Assembly (NCBI GenBank): GCA_031459235.1
Contig: JAVKIY010000027.1
Span: 1 to 36,889 of the forward strand
Direction: 5' to 3'
DNA: 36,889 bases
Origin: Fervidifonticultor_A tertius
Lineage (GTDB): Bacteria > Sysuimicrobiota > Sysuimicrobiia > Sysuimicrobiales > Humicultoraceae
Numbering within the stretch: the stretch's first letter is position 1; every line of letters starts with the position of its first letter. The position numbers and the translations under genes are program-made. The notes beneath the pieces were generated by a model. That model saw nothing but the letters and a program-made list of their open reading frames with translations, ran no database searches and had not been told where the DNA came from. Of the stretch, positions 25,040 to 33,133 are shown piece after piece.

Positions 25040-26175
25040 GACGGCCCCCGACCCTCCAGCAGCGCCAGCCCGAGTCGCAGGGCGGCGCCCGCGCGTCGGC
25101 GCGCCTCGTCGGAGGGCGCCCGCTCCATCTCCCGGCGCACGACGGCGGCGAACTTGCCGGCGACGGACAGGTCCGGGTAGGGCGCGGCGGCCACGTCCTC
25201 CAGCGACGGGCACGACTCGTCCGCCACGTCGAGCGCCAGGAAGGCACCCGCCAGGCGCGCGCGCAGGTCCGCGACGTCGATGTGCTGGTTGATGCGCGAA
25301 GGGCCCACGAGCCGCACCACAGCCGCGAGCTGCGGATCGCCGAGCGCGCGGATCGCCGCGGCCAGTTCCTCCGCGGTGCCGTAGGCCGCCGGTTGCAGAG
25401 TGAACCGGGCGAAGCGCCGACGCGCGACCGGCCTGGGCGTCACCTCCGCGTGGCCGTCGAGGCGCACGAGCAGCGGCGCCCCGTCTCCCTCCTCAGGCGC
25501 GACAAGCTCGGGTGAGCCCGGACACCAGGCCGTGACGCGTTCGGTCGAGAGGTCCCGGCGGACCGGCGACCCGCCAAGCGCCAGGTACATGGCGCCGGTG
25601 GCGGCAATCTGCCGCCGCAGCGCGCGCATCGCTTCATCGGTCTGCGGCCAGACCAGGTAGCCCACGCCGATGAGATGCCGATCCGCGGGCTGGATGGTCA
25701 GGCCGGAGAGGAAGTCCGGCGGCGCGGTCGCCGACGAGGCCCACGAGGCGCCGACTGCGGTCACCTCCAGGTCGGGCAGGACCACGACCTTCGGTGTCGC
25801 CGGGAAGACAGTGACGCGCTCCATGCCGGCCAGGGCGCCCGCGGCGTAGCTGCGGTCGTGCAGGGCGTCCAGCGGGCCGGCGGCCACGAGCACCGCGGCC
25901 CCCGCGCCGGTCAGCCGACCGATCTGCGCGCGCGCGAACTCGGCGAGGTCCCGCGGCGGGAAGGGCGTGCCGAAGAGGTTACCGGTGAGGAGGACGATGG
26001 ACGGCTCCAGCGTCAGCGCCTGGTCGACCGCGCGCACGAACGTCTCGCGCACCACGGCCCGGTGGTCGCTCCCGCCCTCGCCCAGGAAGGGAAACGCGCC
26101 GCCCAGGCGGACGTCGGCGAGGTGGTACAGCGTCGGAGCGGTGCGGGGTCGCTGGTTTGCCTCGGGTGTCGCCAT
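25036..26175 (-). CDS. SbcD/YhaO-like metallophosphoesterase, probably catalytically dead
   Basis: 379 residues aligned by eye to the YhaO/SbcD nuclease family. Each metal motif is recognisable but altered: ADLH is ADVR (Asp21 kept, His to Arg23); GDLxD is GNLFG (Asp to Asn66); GNHD is GPLD (residues 100-103); the LLH motif is GYLVW near 174; GHIH is GGSP (201-204). The later YPGS-like WCPGSPE and the C-terminal capping domain remain. So the fold is probably kept without nuclease chemistry. It directly precedes and overlaps the YhaN-like ATPase gene, as the nuclease normally does. ATG 26175 is chosen because the frame further upstream looks non-coding; its Shine-Dalgarno is weak. Confidence 0.72.
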   Translation of the reverse strand: MATPEANQRPRTAPTLYHLADVRLGGAFPFLGEGGSDHRAVVRETFVRAVDQALTLEPSIVLLTGNLFGTPFPPRDLAEFARAQIGRLTGAGAAVLVAAGPLDALHDRSYAAGALAGMERVTVFPATPKVVVLPDLEVTAVGASWASSATAPPDFLSGLTIQPADRHLIGVGYLVWPQTDEAMRALRRQIAATGAMYLALGGSPVRRDLSTERVTAWCPGSPELVAPEEGDGAPLLVRLDGHAEVTPRPVARRRFARFTLQPAAYGTAEELAAAIRALGDPQLAAVVRLVGPSRINQHIDVADLRARLAGAFLALDVADESCPSLEDVAAAPYPDLSVAGKFAAVVRREMERAPSDEARRRAGAALRLGLALLEGRGPS

Positions 26176-26204
26176 CTCAGGTGTACCCAGCCCTATTGTC
26201 CGAC

Positions 26205-26375
26205 CTAGCGTCCTTTCCTGCCGTACACCGCGGCGCGCGCGCGCAGCGCCTCGCCCAGGGGGATTCTGCCCGCCCCGGCCGCGGTTGAGGCCAGGGCCGT
26301 CGCCAGCCAGACCCGTGGGGATCGCGCGGCCGATGCGGGTGGCGCCTGACCGCCCTCGCGCGCCGAGACGCTCAC
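26205..26375 (-). CDS. 56-residue ORF coupled to the amidohydrolase gene
   Basis: GTG 26375 overlaps the amidohydrolase TGA in a GTGA junction; the frame ends at a TAG 29 bases before the start of the SbcD-like gene. The predicted peptide begins MSVSAREGGQAPP and ends basic (ARAAVYGRKGR). No domain is recognised. The overlap is the usual operon junction style in this window, but the peptide may be incidental. Confidence 0.4.
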   Translation of the reverse strand: MSVSAREGGQAPPASAARSPRVWLATALASTAAGAGRIPLGEALRARAAVYGRKGR

Positions 26376-27274
26376 GGCGGCCCGGCGTCGGTGATCTCGA
26401 AGATGCGCTGCGCGTTGCCGGCCAGGACGAGCTCGCGGTCGGCGGCCGGCAGCCCGAGCGTCTCGAGGATCGCGGTCTGCTCCTCCACGATCTGTTTCCG
26501 GTACCCGCTGAGCAGCGTCGAGTCGGTGCCGAATAGCACTCGCGAGGAGCCAAACGCCCGCAGCGCGTCGCGGAAGACCTGCTCCAGAGATGGCTCGCCC
26601 GGCACGTACGACCGCCAGTTGTTCGTGCCCGAGGTGTCCACGCAGATGTTTTCCGTGTGGTAGGCCAGGAACATCGCCTCGCGCAGGAAGCCGGCCCCGA
26701 AGTGGGCGATGACGAACGTGATCTCCGGGAAGTCCCGCCCCGGCACCGACAGCGCCAGCGGGTTGGCGTTGGTCAGGTCGTAGAACGCCCCGATCGTGAT
26801 CCCGAAGTGGATGATGATCGGCAGCCCGCACTCGGCGGCCGCCTCGTAGACCGGGTAGAAGAGCCGGTCGTGCAGCGGTACCCGGTATGCCGGGGCGTAG
26901 AGCTTGAGCGCGCGGATGCCGAGCCCCGGAAACCGCCGCACCTCCCGCGCGGCGTCGGGATGCGTCGGGTCGAGCAGCGACCCGCACCCGTAGAACCGGC
27001 GGGGGTTGAGCTTCAGGAACTCGCCCAGCTCGTCGTTGATCTCGCCCATCGCGATGAAGACCCCGGCCCGCACCCCGGCCTCGTCGAAGCCCTCTTCCCA
27101 CCGCCGGGCCTGCTCGGCCAGCGAGACCTGCTCCAGCTCGGCGATCCGTTGCTCGAAGCTCATCCCGCGCACGCGGGCCCGCTCGCGCGCGGCGCGCCGG
27201 TTGGCGCCGGCCCGCTGTAGGTACCGTCGGAACATGTCGGCGGTCATCAGGTGCATGTGCGCGTCGATGATCAC
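26372..27274 (-). CDS. Amidohydrolase-2 family metal-dependent hydrolase
   Basis: 300 residues, TIM-barrel amidohydrolase (PF04909 type). Metal ligands: His6 and His8 in DAHMHL, His in IIIHFG, His in FVIAHFG and Asp in LFGTDST; ALKLYAP marks the mid-barrel strand. Members include decarboxylases (ACMSD, gamma-resorcylate) and lactonases; the substrate is not readable. The insert after residue 15 (MFRRYLQRAGANRRAARERARVRG) is basic and helical. GTG 27274 follows the ABC ATPase stop by 19 bases with AGGAG between, so the two are in one transcript. Confidence 0.87.
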   Translation of the reverse strand: MIIDAHMHLMTADMFRRYLQRAGANRRAARERARVRGMSFEQRIAELEQVSLAEQARRWEEGFDEAGVRAGVFIAMGEINDELGEFLKLNPRRFYGCGSLLDPTHPDAAREVRRFPGLGIRALKLYAPAYRVPLHDRLFYPVYEAAAECGLPIIIHFGITIGAFYDLTNANPLALSVPGRDFPEITFVIAHFGAGFLREAMFLAYHTENICVDTSGTNNWRSYVPGEPSLEQVFRDALRAFGSSRVLFGTDSTLLSGYRKQIVEEQTAILETLGLPAADRELVLAGNAQRIFEITDAGPP

Positions 27275-27293
27275 GTCTCGCGGCGCTCCTGCG

Positions 27294-28046
27294 TCAGTGG
27301 AGGATTTTGGAGAGGAACTGCCGCGTGCGCTCCTCGCGGGGGCTTTGGAAGAAGTGCTCGGGCGCACCCTCCTCGATGATCATCCCCTGGTCCATGAAGA
27401 CCATGCGGTCGGCGACCTCGCGGGCGAACCCCATCTCGTGCGTGACCACCACCATGGTCATCCCGGCGTCGCGCGCCAGGCCGCGCATGACGTCGAGCAC
27501 CTCCTGGATCATCTCGGGGTCCAGCGCGGAGGTCGGCTCGTCGAAGAGCATGATCTTGGGGTTCATGGCGAGCGCGCGGGCGATGGCGACGCGCTGTTGC
27601 TGGCCGCCCGAGAGCTGGGCCGGGTACGCGTGCGCCTTGTCGGGAATCCCCACGCGCGCCAGCAGCTCCATCGCGGCGCGTTCCGCCAACGGGCGCGCCA
27701 CCCTGCGCACCTGCATCGGCGCGAGGGTAATGTTCTCCAGCGCCGTCAGGTGGGGGAACAGGTTGAACGCCTGGAAGACCATGCCGACCTCGCTGCGGAC
27801 CGCGTCCACGTCGCGCAAATCGTCGGTGAGCTCGATGCCGTCCACCACCACCCGCCCACGCGAGGGCGCCTCGAGCCGGTTGATGCACCGGATCATGGTG
27901 GACTTCCCCGAGCCGGAGGGTCCGGCGACCACGACCACCTCGCCGGCGCGGACGGTTAGGTTGACCCCGCGGAGCACGTGGAGCCGGCCGAACCACTTGT
28001 GGACGTCTTCCATAACGATGATCGGCGCGTCCGGCGACCGTCCCAC
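27294..28046 (-). CDS. Polar-amino-acid-type ABC transporter ATPase (GlnQ/HisP-like)
   Basis: 250 residues. Walker A GPSGSGKST, Q-loop FQAFNLFPHLTALENI, signature LSGGQQQRVAIARAL, Walker B IMLFDEPTSALD and switch VVVTHEMGFAREVADR are complete and typical of the polar amino acid importers. GTG 28046 has TAGGA six bases upstream and gives the normal length; a TTG at 28091 would extend it. No permease or binding-protein gene is next to it; the downstream neighbour is the amidohydrolase, so its partners must be elsewhere in the genome. Confidence 0.92.
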   Translation of the reverse strand: MGRSPDAPIIVMEDVHKWFGRLHVLRGVNLTVRAGEVVVVAGPSGSGKSTMIRCINRLEAPSRGRVVVDGIELTDDLRDVDAVRSEVGMVFQAFNLFPHLTALENITLAPMQVRRVARPLAERAAMELLARVGIPDKAHAYPAQLSGGQQQRVAIARALAMNPKIMLFDEPTSALDPEMIQEVLDVMRGLARDAGMTMVVVTHEMGFAREVADRMVFMDQGMIIEEGAPEHFFQSPREERTRQFLSKILH

Positions 28047-28144
28047 GGCAGGTCCTAATTGCACGAGGCCGCTGGCGCTCCTGCCGGACAAGCCGGAGCA
28101 GCCAAAGTGGCTGGTTCGCGGCCGTCACGGTGCTGGAGCGGGTC

Positions 28145-28158
28145 GCATAGTTATATGC
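28145..28158. promoter_or_regulatory. Inverted repeat in the rpiR upstream region
   Basis: GCATA-N4-TATGC lies just upstream of the -35 of the RpiR-family gene, in the AT-richer divergent interval shared with the ABC ATPase gene at 28046. It is a candidate operator for the RpiR protein; the assignment rests on position only. Confidence 0.35.
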
Positions 28159-28167
28159 ACAAGTATG

Positions 28168-28196
28168 TTGATCTGCAAAGAGTAATGCGCTAGACT
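28168..28196 (+). promoter_or_regulatory. Promoter of the RpiR-led operon, likely leaderless
   Basis: TTGATC (28168-28173) and TAGACT (28191-28196) are separated by exactly 17 bases and each matches the sigma-70-type consensus at four of six positions. The -10 ends six bases before ATG 28203, so transcription should begin at or next to the start codon; no Shine-Dalgarno is present. The geometry equals that at 921-935. Confidence 0.6.
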
Positions 28197-28202
28197 CTGG
28201 CC

Positions 28203-29105
28203 ATGGAACTGCGCACCGTGGTCGAACGGCACGAGGGCAGACTGACGCCCGCGGACCGACGGCTAGTCCGTGAGTTACTCACCTATCCTGCCGAGGCCGC
28301 ATTCCTGAGCACGACACGACTGGCGGCGAGGACCGGCGTCCACCAGACGACGGCGGTGCGACTCGCCAAGAAGCTCGGCTTCTCTGGCTACCCCGCGTTA
28401 CGCGCACAACTCCAAGCAGAGCTCTTGCGGCGCTCCACGCCGTCCGACCCCGCGGAGCGGGTGCGGCGACGCCTCTCCCACACACCCGAGGGCGCCGTGT
28501 TGGAAACGCTTATCGATACAGAGGTCGACGCGCTCCGGCGGGTGCGTGATCATGTGAGCCAGGCCCACCTGGACGCCGTGGCGCGTGTCCTGATCGACGC
28601 CCGCCGTCTCTTCTTGTACGCGCACGGCAACGCGACGACCCTGGTGGAACTGATGGATCGTCGTTTGCGCCGGTCCGGGTTTGACACCGTCGACCTGCGG
28701 GCTCAGGGGCGGACGCTCGCGGAGCGAGTGCTAACGCTCGGGCGCGGTGACGCGGTCGTGTTGTTCGCGTTCCGGGCAGCCCCGCCGGGGTACGTGCCGC
28801 TGGTGCGGTACGCGGGACAGGTAGGGGCTCGGACAGTACTTGTTAGCGACCTCATCGGCACAATGATTCGCCCTCGTCCCGACGTAGCGCTTGTCGCGCC
28901 GCGCGGAGGCGAGGGCGAGTTCCAGACGCTCACCGTACCGATGCTCATCTGCAACGCGCTGATTCTCACCATTGCGAAGCTTGACGACGGTCGCTCAATG
29001 ACCGCGTTGGACCGCCTGGGACACATCGCCGCCTGGTTCGAGGAGGGTGGCGATGGGCGCGGTCGCAAGCCCGCTGAATCACGCCTGGGGAGGCGGCGAA
29101 CATGA
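28203..29105 (+). CDS. MurR/RpiR-family regulator with SIS domain
   Basis: 300 residues. N-terminal helix-turn-helix of the RpiR type: LSTTRLAARTGVHQTTAVRLAKKLGFSGYPALRAQL (residues about 39-74). The SIS domain follows: RRLFLYAHGNATTLVELMDRRLRRSGFDT, then GRGDAVVLFAFRAAPPGYVPLVRYAGQVGARTVLVSD. SIS domains bind phosphosugars in many family members, which points to a phosphorylated effector. The stop overlaps the ATG of the binding-protein gene (ATGA). It probably controls the transport operon that it starts. Confidence 0.9.
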   Translation: MELRTVVERHEGRLTPADRRLVRELLTYPAEAAFLSTTRLAARTGVHQTTAVRLAKKLGFSGYPALRAQLQAELLRRSTPSDPAERVRRRLSHTPEGAVLETLIDTEVDALRRVRDHVSQAHLDAVARVLIDARRLFLYAHGNATTLVELMDRRLRRSGFDTVDLRAQGRTLAERVLTLGRGDAVVLFAFRAAPPGYVPLVRYAGQVGARTVLVSDLIGTMIRPRPDVALVAPRGGEGEFQTLTVPMLICNALILTIAKLDDGRSMTALDRLGHIAAWFEEGGDGRGRKPAESRLGRRRT

Positions 29106-30289
29106 CAGACGTGAGGCGATTGTGTCGGGTCGTGTGTGGCAGGTGGGCATGGGTCGTCGTTGCGTTGGTTGTGGCGGTGGCCGCGCCGCTGGGGCACCAC
29201 GCGCCGCGGGCGGGGGCGCAGTCCCGACCAACGGATTCACTCGACCGCATGGACCGGCAGGCCCTGGTCGCGGCTGCGCGCGCCGAGGGCTCCGTTGTCG
29301 TGTACTCGTTTACCAGCCGGATCGCCGCCGTGGAGCGCGCCTTCGAGGCCGCCTATCCCGGTATCGACATGGTCGGTTTCGACATCTCGTCCACCGAGCA
29401 GATTGCCCGCATCAGAGCCGAGCAACAGGCCGGCATCTTTCGGGTCGACGTGGCCTACATCTCCGACGCGCCTGTGGTCTTCGGCGAACTGGTGAGGCGC
29501 GGATTGCTCGAGCCGTACGTGCCGCCCGACTTCGCGAATCGCATCCCCGCGCAGTACCAACGGCCGCTGTTGGCTAACCGTATTTCCACCAAGGTACTCA
29601 TGTACAACGAGGACGCGAACCCCACGGGGCCCCCGGTACACAACCTCTGGGAGCTGACCACGCCTCGCTGGAGGGGCAAGGTGATCACGGTGGATCCGCT
29701 GGTGCGCGGCGACTACCTGGACCTGATGACCGAGATCGTTCTGCGGTCCGACGAGATGGAGCGGGCGTACCGTCTGCTCTTCGGACGGCCCCTCGTCTTG
29801 GGCCCAGGCATCAAGACGGCCGGAGAGCAGTGGATTCGCGATCTCTACGCGAACGGGCTCATTGTGTTGAAGAGCACCGATGCGGTGAATGCCGCCATCG
29901 GCGCCAGGGGTCAGGTCGCGCCGCCGGTGGGATTCTCGACCTACTCGGATCGGCGTGACAATGCCCGCCGGGGCTGGGCGCTGCAGATCGCGAACGCCGT
30001 CGTGCCCTCGCCGGGCATCACGTTCCCCGCGCTCCTCGGCCTTGTGCGTCGCGCGCCGCATCCTGCCGCGGCTCGCTTGGCGATTACGTTCATGCTCGGG
30101 GACGACAGTCCGACGGGCGGGCCTGGATACGAGCCCTTCTATGTGCCCGGCGACTATGCGACGCGCCGTGACATCGTGCCGCATCCCGATGCTGTACCCT
30201 TCGCGCAGCTCCGCGCATGGCGTATCGATCCGGTCCGGAGCTTTGAACGACGGCAGCAGGTCGCGGACTTCATTCTCCGGCTTCAGTAG
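29102..30289 (+). CDS. ABC transporter substrate-binding protein (AfuA/FbpA/phosphonate type)
   Basis: 395 residues. A Sec signal (hydrophobic VVVALVVAVAAPLG near residues 18-31, cleavage likely after RAGAQ) lacks a lipobox cysteine, so the protein would be soluble outside the membrane, which fits a cell with a periplasm. The mature part is a type II binding protein of the SBP_bac_6/8 group: EGSVVVYSFTSRIAAVERAFEAAYPGIDM, VDVAYISDAPV, LWELTTPRWRGKVITVDP and VVPSPGITFPALLGLVRRAPHP. This group includes ferric, 2-aminoethylphosphonate and hexose-phosphate (AfuA) binders; ferric-binding paired tyrosines are not evident. Confidence 0.85.
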   Translation: MTDVRRLCRVVCGRWAWVVVALVVAVAAPLGHHAPRAGAQSRPTDSLDRMDRQALVAAARAEGSVVVYSFTSRIAAVERAFEAAYPGIDMVGFDISSTEQIARIRAEQQAGIFRVDVAYISDAPVVFGELVRRGLLEPYVPPDFANRIPAQYQRPLLANRISTKVLMYNEDANPTGPPVHNLWELTTPRWRGKVITVDPLVRGDYLDLMTEIVLRSDEMERAYRLLFGRPLVLGPGIKTAGEQWIRDLYANGLIVLKSTDAVNAAIGARGQVAPPVGFSTYSDRRDNARRGWALQIANAVVPSPGITFPALLGLVRRAPHPAAARLAITFMLGDDSPTGGPGYEPFYVPGDYATRRDIVPHPDAVPFAQLRAWRIDPVRSFERRQQVADFILRLQ

Positions 30290-30297
30290 CGGCGCCT

Positions 30298-32055
30298 TTG
30301 GATACAGCAGCGGCCGTTGCGACGACGCTCACGCGGGGCCGCCGATCGCTCCGCGACCCGGTGGCGCTGCTCAGCGCGGGGGTCGGGGCCATTTTGTGTC
30401 TGCTCGTGCTGGCCCCCTTGGTCCGTCTGGTCGCCGTTACCCTCACGCCAGATGGCCTCCGGGCCTGGCAGGAGGTCGCCGCCTCCGAACTGTCACGCAA
30501 CCTGCTGTGGCGCCCGATCGTCAACACGCTGGCGATCGGGTTGGCCGTCGGCGCCGGCGCCACCCTGTTGGGCAGCGCTCTGGCGTGGCTCGTTGTGCTC
30601 ACTGATGTCCCGGGACGCCGGCTCATCGGGGTGCTGGCGTCGGTGCCGTTCATCTTGCCGAGCTTCGCCGTGGCGTTGGCGTGGGAGGCCGCGTTTCGCA
30701 ACGGGCGCGTGGGGGGCCATGTCGGGTTGCTCCAGAACCTCGGCTTAGCGGTGCCCGACTGGATCGCCTGGGGGATCGTCCCGGTCGTCGCCACGCTCAT
30801 CGTCCACTACTACTCGCTCACTTTCGCGCTGGTGGCTGCCGCCCTCGCCGCCGTCAACGCCGACCTGCTGGAGGCGGGGGCGATGACCGGCGCGAGCCAG
30901 GCCCGCCTGATGGGCGGTATCACCCTGCCCCTGGTCTTGCCGGCGGTGGTCGCGGCCGCGCTGCTCGGCTTTGCCGAGGGGGTGAGTAACTTCGCGGCCC
31001 CGGCCATCCTCGGGCTGCCGGTACGATTTCACACGCTGTCCACGCGCCTCTTCGGCGCGATCAGCATCGGCCAGGTTGAACGCGGCTACGTCCTGTCGGT
31101 CATCCTGATCGCCGTGGCTGGTGCCCTGCTCCTGGTCGGCACGCGGCTGGGCGGTCGTCGCTCGTTCGCGGTCATTACCGGCAAGGGCAGCCGCTACGCG
31201 CGCGTCCGGCTAGGTCGATGGCGCTGGCCCGCGTGCGGGGCGGCGCTTGCCATCTGCGGGCTCACCGCCGTGGCGCCTGGAGTCACGCTGCTCGCGTCGA
31301 GCTTCCTTCATCAGCCGGGGGCCTTCGCCGGCGGCTGGACCACCCACTACTGGTTGGGGCCCTCGAGTCCGGAGATCGCCCAGGGGCAGCCCGGCATTCT
31401 CCGCAACCCCCAGGTCTTGCACGCGGCGGGCACGACGCTGGGCCTGGGCGCAGCGGTGGCGGTCGCCGCCACGGTCCTCGGTGTCGCCGTCGGCTATTGT
31501 CTGGCCCGGAGCAGGGTCCGGTGGCTGACGGGGTTGATCGCGCAGCTGAGCTACCTGCCTATACTCCTACCGGGGATCGCGCTCGGCGCCGCGTTCATCG
31601 CGCAGTTCGCACGACCGCTCGGGCCGCTGCCCCCACTGTATGGGACGTTTGCCATCCTGGTGGTGGCCGGCGCCGCCTATACGTTGCCGTTCGCGAGCCA
31701 AGCCGGCCGCGCCGCGGTGGCGCAAGTCTCGACGGATCTCGAAGAGGCGAGCCTGATGGCGGGTGCGACGCTCCCGCGCCGGTTCGTCGCCATCGTCGCA
31801 CCGCTGGTTGCGCGCGGGATGCTCGCGGCGGCGGCGTTGGTCTTCGTGAAGATCGTCCGCGACCTGTCGCTGATGCTCTTGCTGATGACGCCCACGACAC
31901 CCTTGCTCAGCGTCGTGGCGTTCCGGTACGCGTCCGAGGGGTTCGTGCAGTTCGCCAACGCCATCACCACCGTGGTTGTGGCGATCTCGGTCGGCGTCAC
32001 GTGGCTGGCGCGTCGCCTGCAGCGCTCGACCCAGCCGTGGATGGACCATGACTGA
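30298..32055 (+). CDS. Fused double-domain ABC permease (FbpB/AfuB type)
   Basis: 585 residues with about twelve membrane helices, formed by two BPD-transport domains. Each half has an EAA-like loop: DLLEAGAMTGASQARLMGGITLPLVLP near residue 195 and DLEEASLMAGATLPRRFVAIVAPLV near 480. This two-in-one layout is typical of ferric, phosphonate and sugar-phosphate permeases. A TTG start at 30298, eight bases after the binding-protein stop, gives a sensible N-terminal tail; no strong Shine-Dalgarno is seen and GTG 30361 is an alternative. The last eight bases overlap the ATPase gene. Confidence 0.88.
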   Translation: MDTAAAVATTLTRGRRSLRDPVALLSAGVGAILCLLVLAPLVRLVAVTLTPDGLRAWQEVAASELSRNLLWRPIVNTLAIGLAVGAGATLLGSALAWLVVLTDVPGRRLIGVLASVPFILPSFAVALAWEAAFRNGRVGGHVGLLQNLGLAVPDWIAWGIVPVVATLIVHYYSLTFALVAAALAAVNADLLEAGAMTGASQARLMGGITLPLVLPAVVAAALLGFAEGVSNFAAPAILGLPVRFHTLSTRLFGAISIGQVERGYVLSVILIAVAGALLLVGTRLGGRRSFAVITGKGSRYARVRLGRWRWPACGAALAICGLTAVAPGVTLLASSFLHQPGAFAGGWTTHYWLGPSSPEIAQGQPGILRNPQVLHAAGTTLGLGAAVAVAATVLGVAVGYCLARSRVRWLTGLIAQLSYLPILLPGIALGAAFIAQFARPLGPLPPLYGTFAILVVAGAAYTLPFASQAGRAAVAQVSTDLEEASLMAGATLPRRFVAIVAPLVARGMLAAAALVFVKIVRDLSLMLLLMTPTTPLLSVVAFRYASEGFVQFANAITTVVVAISVGVTWLARRLQRSTQPWMDHD

Positions 32056-33133
32056 GCCGGCGATCGAGGTGCGTAAACTCTGGAAGCGCTTTGGACAGGT
32101 GGACGCCGTGGCCGGTGTCGACCTCGACGTGCCGCCCGGGGCGTTCCTGGTCCTGTTGGGGCCGTCGGGATGCGGGAAGACCACCGTGCTCCGTCTGCTG
32201 GCGGGGCTCGAAGAGCCGACGACCGGCGAGATTCGTATCGGTGGGCGCACGGTCGCCAGCGGGGCGCAGGGTACCATGGTTCCCCCAGCTGGACGAGGCG
32301 CCGGCTTGGTCTTTCAGAGCTACGCGCTGTGGCCACACATGACGGTCTGGGGGAACATCGAGTGGCCGCTCAAGGTGGCTCGATGGTCGCCGGCCGACCG
32401 AAGCGCGCGTGTCCGCGAGGTCCTCTCCTTGCTCTCCATCGAGGATCTCGAGGGCCGGTATCCGAGCGAAATCTCCGGAGGGCAGCAGCAACGCGTGGCG
32501 ATCGCCCGCACGCTGGCCCCGCGTCCGAGAGTCTTGCTCTTCGACGAGCCCTTGTCCAACCTGGACGCCAAGCTACGGGTCGAGATGCGCGCGGAGCTCC
32601 TTCGCATCCACCGCGCAACCGGCGCGACGAGCGTCTACGTGACCCACGATCAGATCGAAGCCCTCGCGCTCGCCACGCATGTGGCCGTGATGCGTGAAGG
32701 ACGCATCGAGCAGGTCGCTCCCCCCGCCGACATTCTCGCGACGCCGGCCACACCGTTCGTCGCGACCTTCGTCGGCACACCGCCGGGCAATGTTGTCCCC
32801 GCGGTCGTCCACGAGGGTCGATTCTGGTGGCACGACGTAGATCTTGCGCCCGCTGGGGGCGTCAGCGAGGGAGAGCGTCGCTGGCTGTTGTACCGGCCAG
32901 AACAGATCTCGGTCTGCGCCGAGCCGGGGCCTCGGCGTGTTCAGGTGACGCTGGCGGAAGCCCTCCCGTTGGTAGGTCGGACCGTGCTCACGTGCTGGCA
33001 TGGGAGTAGCCGGATCACCGCTGTCGTCGATCGGGTGGTTCGGCTGGACCCGGGAGCCACGCTCTACCTTGGGCTGCCTGACGCGCCCGCGACGTCATAC
33101 GCTGATAACGGTTCGCAAGCCGGTGGCGCATGA
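32048..33133 (+). CDS. ABC transporter ATPase with TOBE-like C-terminus (FbpC/AfuC/PotA type)
   Basis: 361 residues. Walker A GPSGCGKTT, Q-loop FQSYALWPHMTV, signature ISGGQQQRVAIARTL, Walker B VLLFDEPLSNLD and switch VYVTHDQIEALAL are complete. The C-terminal 120 residues (VGTPPGNVVPAV, then WLLYRPEQISV and LVGRTVLTCWHGSSRI) are the regulatory TOBE region. ATG 32048 overlaps the permease stop by eight bases and its own stop overlaps the next gene (ATGA), giving a fully coupled transporter operon. Confidence 0.92.
   Translation: MTEPAIEVRKLWKRFGQVDAVAGVDLDVPPGAFLVLLGPSGCGKTTVLRLLAGLEEPTTGEIRIGGRTVASGAQGTMVPPAGRGAGLVFQSYALWPHMTVWGNIEWPLKVARWSPADRSARVREVLSLLSIEDLEGRYPSEISGGQQQRVAIARTLAPRPRVLLFDEPLSNLDAKLRVEMRAELLRIHRATGATSVYVTHDQIEALALATHVAVMREGRIEQVAPPADILATPATPFVATFVGTPPGNVVPAVVHEGRFWWHDVDLAPAGGVSEGERRWLLYRPEQISVCAEPGPRRVQVTLAEALPLVGRTVLTCWHGSSRITAVVDRVVRLDPGATLYLGLPDAPATSYADNGSQAGGA

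Noticed and set aside
24155..25180. A 341-codon plus-strand frame inside the ATPase gene
   Set aside because: It is antisense to conserved Walker A and coiled-coil sequence and has no recognisable domain.
29102..33133. Labelling the transporter as a ferric iron importer
   Set aside because: The family name suggests it, but the regulator type and the phosphatase point to a phosphorylated solute and no paired iron-binding tyrosines were evident, so no iron function is claimed.
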